Positions 1 to 5,227 of a DNA stretch of 5,227 nucleotides are shown here, piece after piece (the first letter of the stretch is position 1; the number at the start of each line of letters is the position of its first letter). Both the position numbers and the translations under genes were made by a program. Origin of the DNA: CALAED01 sp937891035 (GTDB lineage Bacteria; Actinomycetota; Actinomycetes; Streptosporangiales; Streptosporangiaceae); NCBI GenBank assembly GCA_035642125.1, contig DASQSZ010000158.1, forward strand, positions 1-5,227, read 5' to 3'. Below the pieces are notes generated by a model that was given only the letters and a program-made list of their open reading frames with translations, did not search any database and was not told where the DNA came from.

Positions 1-97
1 AGCAGCTGTACGCCGACCCGGCCACCATGTTCGTCGCCGCCTTCCTCACTGAGGAAGGCGGCGACGAACATGGTGGCCGGGTCGGCGTACAGCTGCT
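1..97. repeat. 97-nt perfect palindrome at the window edge (probable fold-back artefact)
   Basis: Bases 1-48 are the exact reverse complement of bases 50-97, with the single base C49 as centre and no mismatch. One arm (50-97 read on the minus strand) is convincing coding sequence of the ABC ATPase, ending QQLYADPATMFVAAFL; the other arm is merely its mirror. The palindrome reaches base 1, so its true length is unknown. A snap-back read or an assembler turning round at a contig end explains this better than a natural cruciform, because the family protein should continue with a conserved G-S-P motif instead of mirrored sequence. Confidence 0.95.
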
Positions 98-755
98 GCG
101 GCGTCCCCACGTCCTGCAGTATCCCGTCGCGTAGGATCGCCATCCGGTCGGCGAGCGTCAGCGCCTCGGTCTGGTCGTGGGTGACGTAGAGCGTCGTGAC
201 GCCGAGCGAGCGCACCAGGCCGCCGATCTCCATCCGCAGCTCGCTGCGCATGGCGGCGTCGAGGTTGGACAGCGGCTCGTCCATCAGGAAGATCGACGGC
301 TCTCTGATCACCGCGCGGCCCATCGCGACGCGCTGCCGCTGGCCGCCGGACAGGGTGCCGGGGAACCGGTCGAGCATGGAGTCCACGCCCAGCGCCTTAG
401 CCAGCTCGACCACCCGTTCCCTGGTCTTGGCCGGGTCGCCGTGCGACAGCTCGAGGGGGAACGCCAGGTTGCCGCGTACGCTGCGATGCGGATAAAGCGC
501 CCCGCTTTGGAAGACCATCGCCACGTTGCGTTCACGAGGGGCGAGGTCGTTGGCGTAGACGCCGCCCAGCCGCAGCTCGCCGGAAGTGATCACCTCGAGC
601 CCGGCGATCATCCGCAGGATCGTCGACTTGCCGCATCCGGACGGGCCGAGCAGCACGAAGAGCTCTCCGTCGCGGACGTGCAGGCGGAGATCGTGCACCG
701 CGTGGGCGCCCCCGGGGTAGACCTTGGAAACCCGGTCCAGGACCACGTCGGTCAC
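1..755 (-). CDS. Sugar ABC transporter ATP-binding protein, MalK/UgpC/MsiK type (partial, C-terminus missing)
   Basis: Cytoplasmic ATPase subunit that would power a CUT1-type carbohydrate importer by hydrolysing ATP against two permeases. The reading frame starts at GTG 755-753, seven bases after the Shine-Dalgarno AAGGGGG (763-769), and begins MTDVVLDRVSKVYPGG. Visible motifs: A-loop Tyr13, Walker A GPSGCGKST (37-45), Q-loop Gln83 in MVFQ, signature LSGGQRQR (135-142), Walker B FLMDEP with Glu160, D-loop SNLD (163-166), switch His193 in YVTHDQTEALTLADR. The segment VGTPQQLYADPATMFVAAFL just before the break is the usual end of the nucleotide-binding domain in MalK/UgpC proteins, which normally continue with G-S-P and a C-terminal OB-fold regulatory domain to about 360-400 residues. 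Codons past residue 235 (bases 1-50) lie in the terminal palindrome and are probably not genomic, although the frame stays open to the edge. No permease or binding-protein gene is visible, so the transported sugar is unknown; a shared stand-alone ATPase like Streptomyces MsiK is possible. Confidence 0.93.
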   Translation of the reverse strand, partial: MTDVVLDRVSKVYPGGAHAVHDLRLHVRDGELFVLLGPSGCGKSTILRMIAGLEVITSGELRLGGVYANDLAPRERNVAMVFQSGALYPHRSVRGNLAFPLELSHGDPAKTRERVVELAKALGVDSMLDRFPGTLSGGQRQRVAMGRAVIREPSIFLMDEPLSNLDAAMRSELRMEIGGLVRSLGVTTLYVTHDQTEALTLADRMAILRDGILQDVGTPQQLYADPATMFVAAFLSEEGGDEHGGRVGVQL

Positions 756-762
756 CGTCCCA

Positions 763-769
763 CCCCCTT
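763..769 (-). promoter_or_regulatory. Ribosome binding site of the ABC ATPase gene
   Basis: AAGGGGG on the minus strand lies seven bases before GTG 755. It decides the start: the earlier GTG at 763-761 is out of frame, and the family's usual N-terminal beta strand begins only a few residues after codon 1. Confidence 0.75.
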
Positions 770-984
770 GACACAGCGTTGATCGCCGCAGAGAGATGTG
801 CGATCACACCGCGTCGCATCGCGTGCTGTCCAGGGTACAGAGACTCCGGAATACCCCACGGTTTTGTGATATGACCGACGCCGTTCGCCGCCGATTTGGT
901 GGCGGCGCGCCGAGTCAGGGCACCTGGGTTCGGGCGCGAACGGATGAGCCGGGATAACGGCCGGTTGATGTCCGGCTCCGGCAC

Positions 985-990
985 TAGACT
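985..990 (+). promoter_or_regulatory. Probable -10 element of a leaderless dnaG promoter
   Basis: TAGACT matches the actinobacterial TANNNT -10 consensus. It is followed by seven bases (CGCCGAC) and then the GTG start of dnaG at 998, so the transcript would be expected to begin at or within a base of the start codon. No purine-rich Shine-Dalgarno sequence precedes the GTG, which agrees with a leaderless message. A weak -35 candidate TTGATG (965-970) is only 14 bases upstream of the -10, closer than usual. Promoter identity is inferred from pattern and spacing. Confidence 0.6.
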
Positions 991-997
991 CGCCGAC

Positions 998-3001
998 GTG
1001 GCAGGCCGGATTCGCAACGAGGACATCGCGCTCGTGCGCGAGCGGTCGCCGATCGCCGACGTGGTGGGGGAATATCTCCAGCTCAGCAACGCCGGTGGCG
1101 GCAACCTCAAGGGCCTGTGCCCGTTCCACGATGAGAAGACCCCCTCGTTCAACGTCACCCCGACGCGCGGCATGTGGTACTGCCACGGCTGCGGCGAGGG
1201 CGGCGACGTCATCACGTTCATCGAAAAGATCGAGCATCTGCCGTTCGCCGAGACGCTGGAGCGGCTGGCCGCCAAGGCCGGCATCGAGCTGCGCTACGAA
1301 GAAGGCGGCTATGCCCCGCGCAAAGACCACGGTCAGCGGGCCCGGCTGGTCGAGGCGCACCGGGTCGCCGCCGAGTTCTACGCCGAGCACCTCACCACCC
1401 CCGACGGCGCGATCGGGCGCACGTTCCTGGCCCAGCGCGGCTTCGAGGCCGCCCAGACCGAGCGCTTCGGCATCGGCTACGCGCCCAAGGAGTGGGAGGC
1501 GCTGGTGCGGCATCTGCGCGGACGCGGCTTCGCCGATCGCGAGATGATCGTCGCCGGGCTGGCCAAGGAGGGCCGGCGCGGGCCGATGGACCGCTTTCGC
1601 GGCCGGCTGATGTGGCCGATCCGCGACCTGACCGGCGACGTGATCGGCTTTGGCGCGCGCAAGCTGTACGACGATGACGACGGCCCCAAATACCTCAACA
1701 CGCCGGAGTCGCCGCTGTTCAAGAAGGGCTCGGTGCTGTACGGGGCGGATCTGGCCAAAAAAGAGATCGCGCGGCGCCGCCAGGCCGTCGTGGTCGAGGG
1801 CTACACCGACGTCATGGCCTGTCACCTCGCCGGCGTCGAGACCGCCATCGCCACCAGCGGCACCGCGTTCGGCGACGAGCACATCAAGATCCTGCGCCGG
1901 CTGCTCATGGACCAAAGCGAGTTCCGCGGCGAGGTGATCTTCACCTTCGACGGCGACTCGGCCGGGCAGCGGGCGGCGCTGCGCGCCTTCGCCGACGAGC
2001 AAAAGTTCGTCACGCAGACCTTCGTGGCCGTGCAGCGGGACGGGCTCGATCCCTGCGACCTGCGGCGAGAGCACGGCGACTCGGCCGTACGCGATCTCGT
2101 GGCCTCGCGGGTGCCGCTGTTTGAGTTCGCCATCAAGAACGTCATCGCCGGGCACGACCTGGACACGACCGAGGGGCGGCTGGCCGCGCTTGACGCGGCC
2201 GCGCCCGTCGTGGCCCGCATCAAAGACCGCGGGCTGCGGCAGATGTACGCGGTCAACCTCGACCGCTGGCTCGGCATCATGGACGAGGAGTTCGTGCTTC
2301 GCCGGGTGCGCTCCCACGCGAGCAGGGCGAACGGCGGGCAGCCGAACGGCGGCGGTCCGGCTCGCGGTGCCGGTCGCGGTGCCGGTCGCGGTGCCGGTCG
2401 CGGCGGCGTCCGCGGCGTCGGCGTCGGCGGGGCAGACGATGCCGGCAGCGGGCCGGCGCGGCCCGGCGACGCCCGCGCCGCCTACGACCTGAGCGATCCG
2501 GCGATCCAGATCGAGCGCGAGACGCTGAAGCTGGCGATGCAGCGCCCGGCGATCCTCGGCCCCGGCTTCGACGCGCTGCCCGCCGAGGTCTTCACCGCGC
2601 CGCAGCACCAGGCCGTACGAGCCGTCATCGTGGCCGCGGGCGGCGTAACCGGAACGGGCCTGGCCGCCCCGGGAGCAGCGCCGGGCACGGCGCGGAACGT
2701 GGCCGAGTGGGTGGCACTGCTGCGCGAAGAGGCGCCGAACGACGAGGTCAGGAATATGATCACCCGCCTGGCCGTGGAACCGCCGCGGTCAGGACAAGAT
2801 TCGGACGGCCGATATGCGGCCAGCTTGCTAGCCCGAATAAAGGAGCTGCAGCTCACCCGTGAGATCGCCCGACTGAAATCCAAACTCGGTCGGCTGAATC
2901 CGGTCGATCATCAGGAGGACTACAACCGCCTCTTCGGCGACCTCGTGGCGCTTGAGCAGCAGCGACGGGTGTTGCGGGAGCGCGCGATTGGATCTCTGTA
3001 A
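998..3001 (+). CDS. dnaG: DNA primase DnaG
   Basis: Synthesises the RNA primers for lagging-strand and origin replication, working with the replicative helicase DnaB at the fork. The protein is 667 residues from GTG 998, close to the usual actinobacterial length. Domains: N-terminal CHC2 zinc finger with Cys41, His44, Cys62 and Cys65 (CPFH...CHGC); the RNA polymerase core; the TOPRIM fold with the catalytic acidic set Glu267 (VVVEGYTDV), Asp318 and Asp320 (FTFDGDSAG); a Gly/Arg/Ala-rich low-complexity linker at about 440-490; and the C-terminal helicase-binding region from about residue 500, ending in the LNPV...YNRLFGDLVALEQQRR pattern seen in actinobacteria. GTG 998 was chosen because VAGRIRNEDIALVRERSPIADVVGEY aligns with the normal primase N-terminus; the frame is open upstream to 896 but those codons look non-coding. 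It starts divergently from the sugar ATPase and is followed after 41 bases by the sigma gene on the same strand. Actinobacterial dnaG often follows dgt, which is not here. Confidence 0.97.
   Translation: MAGRIRNEDIALVRERSPIADVVGEYLQLSNAGGGNLKGLCPFHDEKTPSFNVTPTRGMWYCHGCGEGGDVITFIEKIEHLPFAETLERLAAKAGIELRYEEGGYAPRKDHGQRARLVEAHRVAAEFYAEHLTTPDGAIGRTFLAQRGFEAAQTERFGIGYAPKEWEALVRHLRGRGFADREMIVAGLAKEGRRGPMDRFRGRLMWPIRDLTGDVIGFGARKLYDDDDGPKYLNTPESPLFKKGSVLYGADLAKKEIARRRQAVVVEGYTDVMACHLAGVETAIATSGTAFGDEHIKILRRLLMDQSEFRGEVIFTFDGDSAGQRAALRAFADEQKFVTQTFVAVQRDGLDPCDLRREHGDSAVRDLVASRVPLFEFAIKNVIAGHDLDTTEGRLAALDAAAPVVARIKDRGLRQMYAVNLDRWLGIMDEEFVLRRVRSHASRANGGQPNGGGPARGAGRGAGRGAGRGGVRGVGVGGADDAGSGPARPGDARAAYDLSDPAIQIERETLKLAMQRPAILGPGFDALPAEVFTAPQHQAVRAVIVAAGGVTGTGLAAPGAAPGTARNVAEWVALLREEAPNDEVRNMITRLAVEPPRSGQDSDGRYAASLLARIKELQLTREIARLKSKLGRLNPVDHQEDYNRLFGDLVALEQQRRVLRERAIGSL
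2362..2403 (+). repeat. 12-bp in-frame tandem repeat (3.5 copies) in the dnaG linker
   Basis: The unit TCGCGGTGCCGG occurs three times without mismatch (2362-2397), followed by the half copy TCGCGG (2398-2403). As 12 is a multiple of three, copy-number change would not shift the frame. It encodes RGAG repeats from Arg456, giving RGAGRGAGRGAGRGG, followed by more Gly/Val/Arg-rich sequence. The array sits between the catalytic core and the helicase-binding domain, where length variation should be tolerated. Confidence 0.9.
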
Positions 3002-3042
3002 CCACAGAGCCGGAAAAATGGGTCCTCCGATCTTGGTGCCTA

Positions 3043-4218
<1,176 letters not shown>

Positions 4219-4268
4219 CTGTCGGCGATCGTTAGGTAACCGAAGGAAACGAAACGGGGCGTACGACC

Positions 4269-4302
4269 TGGCGCGCCGCACCGGTGACGGTGTGGCGCGC
4301 CA
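4269..4302 (+). terminator. Rho-independent terminator after the sigma gene
   Basis: A 14-bp stem (4269-4282 with 4289-4302, one G-U pair) encloses the six-base loop GGTGAC and is followed by the T-rich run TTGGTTTT (4303-4310). Each arm contains the self-complementary octamer GGCGCGCC. It lies about 50 bases after the sigma stop codon and before the efeO promoter, so it would close the dnaG-sigma transcript. The T tract is interrupted by two G residues, but the stem is very GC-rich. Confidence 0.88.
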
Positions 4303-4333
4303 TTGGTTTTGCTTGGCGTGAACTTGTTTCTGC

Positions 4334-4364
4334 TTGACCAAGTGAGGTTAGCTTAAGCTAAGTT
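4334..4364 (+). promoter_or_regulatory. Candidate efeO promoter
   Basis: TTGACC (4334-4339) is a good -35 element. TAAGTT (4359-4364) fits the TANNNT -10 pattern at a spacing of 19 bases, slightly long. The spacer and -10 are covered by the iron-box palindromes, so a bound repressor would block polymerase. Element assignment is by pattern only. Confidence 0.5.
4343..4361 (+). promoter_or_regulatory. DtxR/IdeR/DmdR iron box, copy 1
   Basis: TGAGGTTAGCTTAAGCTAA matches the IdeR/DmdR consensus TWAGGTWAGSCTWACCTWA at 16 of 19 positions by hand alignment. It contains the perfect 14-bp palindrome TTAGCTTAAGCTAA (4348-4361). In actinobacteria, Fe(II)-loaded DtxR-family regulators bind such boxes and repress iron-uptake genes. 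Its place between -35 and -10 in front of efeO fits that role. Confidence 0.8.
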
Positions 4365-4376
4365 AGGCTGGCCTAA
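4358..4376 (+). promoter_or_regulatory. DtxR/IdeR/DmdR iron box, copy 2 (overlapping copy 1)
   Basis: CTAAGTTAGGCTGGCCTAA matches the same consensus at 15 of 19 positions. It includes the inverted repeat GTTAGGC-TG-GCCTAAC (4362-4377). It overlaps copy 1 by four bases and extends over the expected transcription start, which would allow more than one regulator dimer to sit on this promoter. Confidence 0.65.
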
Positions 4377-4392
4377 CAATCATGGTCATGCT

Positions 4393-4399
4393 GGGAGAG
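4393..4399 (+). promoter_or_regulatory. Ribosome binding site of efeO
   Basis: GGGAGAG lies just before ATG 4403 and selects it over the in-frame ATGs at 4382 and 4388, which have no Shine-Dalgarno sequence and would add residues ahead of the basic n-region of the signal peptide. Confidence 0.75.
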
Positions 4400-4402
4400 C
4401 AC

Positions 4403-5227
4403 ATGCGCCACGTCCACTCGCTCGCGCTCGCCGGTGCGGCAGCCGTACTGGCTTTGACACTCGCCGGCTGTGGCGGCGACGCGGCCGACGAAGCTGGCGC
4501 AAGCGGCTCAGGCGACACGGGTCCGATCGCGATCACCGCGACGGACAACTCGTGCGAGGTCGCCAAGAAGCAACTCGCCGCGGGGACCTCGAATTTCAAG
4601 ATCGCCAATAACGGGACCAAGGTGACCGAGGTCTACGTCTACGCGCCCGGCGACAAGATCGTCACCGAGCGGGAGAACATCGGTCCCGGCACCAGCGCCG
4701 ACCTCACCGTCCAGCTGAACGCGGGTAAATACCAGATCGCCTGCAAGCCGGGGATGGTCGGCAACGGCATCCGGCAGGACATCACGGTAAGCGGCCAGGC
4801 GAACCACGCGGCGGCCGACCCACGCCTTGGCAAGGCGCTCACCGATTACAAGGCGTACGTCAACGCGCAGGTCGACGACACGATCGCCAAGACGAAGGAG
4901 TTCGTCGCGGCGGTCAAGGCGGACGACATCGCCAAGGCCAAGGAGCTGTACGCGCCGTCGCGGGTCGGCTGGGAGCGCGTCGAGCCGGTGGCCGAGTCGT
5001 TCGGCGACCTCGACCCGCGAGTCGACGCCCGCGAGGCCGACCTCGAAGAAGGCGCGAAATGGACCGGCTGGCACCGGCTGGAGAAGGCGCTGTGGAAGAC
5101 CAAGTCGCTCAAGGGGCAGGAGCAGTACGCCGACCAGCTCGTCAAAGACCTCGATGAGCTCAAGGCCAAGGAGCTGTACGCGCCGTCGCGGGTCGGCTGG
5201 GAGCGCGTCGAGCCGGTGGCCGAGTCG
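4403..5227 (+). CDS. efeO: EfeO, periplasmic-type iron uptake lipoprotein (cupredoxin plus M75 domain; partial, C-terminus missing)
   Basis: Extracytoplasmic component of the EfeUOB iron uptake system, thought to capture iron and hand it to the permease EfeU with the haem peroxidase EfeB. From ATG 4403 the product has a lipoprotein signal peptide (RHVHSLALAGAAAVLALTLAGC) with lipobox LAGC and lipidated Cys23. A short Gly/Ser/Asp linker leads to the EfeO cupredoxin domain (about 41-130) with TATDNSCEV (Cys51), NGTKVTEVYVYAPGDKI, ENIGPGTSADL and the closing ACKPGMVG (Cys114). The M75/imelysin-like domain starts near residue 140 (LGKALTDYKAYVNAQVDDTI) and shows APSRVGWERVEPVAESFGDLDP and the HxxE metal motif WTGWHRLEKALW (His224, Glu227). 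Full EfeO is about 380-400 residues. From residue 254 the protein abruptly repeats residues 178-199 to the window edge, where the family would continue differently, so this tail is probably an artefact. efeO is first in its unit here, with no efeU before it; efeB and efeU may lie downstream. Expression is probably iron-repressed through the boxes upstream. Confidence 0.95.
   Translation, partial: MRHVHSLALAGAAAVLALTLAGCGGDAADEAGASGSGDTGPIAITATDNSCEVAKKQLAAGTSNFKIANNGTKVTEVYVYAPGDKIVTERENIGPGTSADLTVQLNAGKYQIACKPGMVGNGIRQDITVSGQANHAAADPRLGKALTDYKAYVNAQVDDTIAKTKEFVAAVKADDIAKAKELYAPSRVGWERVEPVAESFGDLDPRVDAREADLEEGAKWTGWHRLEKALWKTKSLKGQEQYADQLVKDLDELKAKELYAPSRVGWERVEPVAES
4933..4999 (+). repeat. 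First copy of a 67-bp exact direct repeat within efeO
   Basis: Identical to 5161-5227, offset 228 bases (76 codons), so the frame is kept. This copy is in the expected context: it encodes the M75-domain segment KAKELYAPSRVGWERVEPV and onward, followed by the normal FGDLDP. Confidence 0.95.
5161..5227 (+). repeat. Second copy of the 67-bp direct repeat, running to the window edge (probable misassembly)
   Basis: Exact copy of 4933-4999. It begins where CTCAAGGCCAAG resembles ATCGCCAAGGCCAAG of the first copy, a short shared stretch at which an assembler or a chimeric read could jump back. It replaces the part of EfeO that should follow YADQLVKDLDELKAK. Confidence 0.9.

Larger units (their letters stand above)
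756..997. other. Divergent intergenic region between the ABC ATPase gene and dnaG
   Basis: These 242 bases separate two divergent genes and must hold promoters in both directions. For dnaG, TAGACT at 985-990 is a good -10 element. For the ATPase, TACCCT read on the minus strand (near 834-839) fits the loose TANNNT pattern, but no convincing -35 lies upstream. A short interrupted dyad TGTG-CGAT-CACA (797-808) lies about 40 bases before the ATPase start and could be a regulator half-site pair, though it is too short to assign. The dnaG frame is open back to 896, but the encoded residues do not resemble primase, so I treat this part as non-coding. Confidence 0.6.

Noticed and set aside
1..97. 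Natural cruciform or mobile-element terminal inverted repeat
   Set aside because: One arm is ordinary conserved ATPase coding sequence, the centre is a single base, and no transposase or target duplication is present.
177..782. Plus-strand open frame of 201 codons opposite the ABC ATPase
   Set aside because: It is antisense to a frame with all ABC motifs and has low-complexity shadow composition.
896..997. N-terminal extension of dnaG from an upstream start
   Set aside because: The frame is open, but the residues do not resemble primase and the GTG at 998 matches the family start and has a fitting promoter.
532..1284. Minus-strand open frame of 250 codons across the intergenic region and both divergent genes
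   Set aside because: Its end is an out-of-frame reading of the ABC Walker A region and the rest is antisense to dnaG; no frameshift is needed because the true ATPase frame starts at 755.
752..2608. Minus-strand open frame of 618 codons covering most of dnaG
   Set aside because: It mirrors dnaG codon bias in GC-rich DNA, is rich in Arg/Ala/His/Gly without recognisable domains, and is fully antisense to an unmistakable primase.
4508..5074. Minus-strand open frame of 188 codons opposite efeO
   Set aside because: It is antisense to a well-supported EfeO and has the Arg/Val/Asp-rich composition of a shadow frame.
5161..5227. EfeO variant with a biologically duplicated M75 segment
   Set aside because: The copies are identical at every base and the second stops exactly at the window edge, so misassembly is the simpler reading.

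Overview
The window looks like a complete short contig from a high-GC actinobacterium, most likely an actinomycete related to Streptomyces or Streptosporangium. The evidence is the roughly 70% GC coding sequence with strong third-position G/C bias, GTG and TTG starts, a SigA/HrdB-type sigma factor, a DtxR/IdeR-type iron box, and an actinobacterial-style DnaG C-terminus. Family-level placement is only a guess. Both ends carry sequence that looks like assembly or library artefact: a 97-nt perfect palindrome at the left edge and a 67-bp exact direct repeat running to the right edge. The genes at both ends are therefore truncated and their outermost bases should not be trusted.

Layout. (1) Bases 1-755, minus strand: the N-terminal ATPase domain (about 235 reliable residues) of a CUT1/MalK-type sugar ABC transporter ATPase. 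(2) Bases 756-997: divergent intergenic region holding the ribosome binding site of the ATPase and a probable leaderless promoter for dnaG. (3) Bases 998-3001, plus strand: complete DNA primase gene dnaG (667 aa) with zinc finger, TOPRIM core, a Gly/Arg-rich linker encoded by a 12-bp tandem repeat, and the helicase-binding C-terminus. (4) Bases 3043-4218, plus strand: a complete 391-aa sigma-70 factor of the principal type, 41 nt behind dnaG. (5) Bases 4219-4402: a strong intrinsic terminator, then an iron-box operator overlapping a promoter. (6) Bases 4403-5227, plus strand: the N-terminal 275 codons of EfeO, the cupredoxin/M75 lipoprotein of the EfeUOB iron uptake system.

How the genes relate. 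dnaG and the sigma gene form a compact replication/transcription unit reminiscent of the dnaG-rpoD part of the macromolecular-synthesis operon, closed by the hairpin at 4269-4302. efeO starts an independent unit that is probably repressed by iron-loaded DtxR/IdeR/DmdR. The sugar ATPase is divergently transcribed and functionally unrelated. I see no previously undescribed multi-gene system. The most useful observations are the overlapping iron boxes, the apparently leaderless dnaG start, the repeat-encoded primase linker, the composition change across dnaG and the sigma gene, and the two terminal artefacts.
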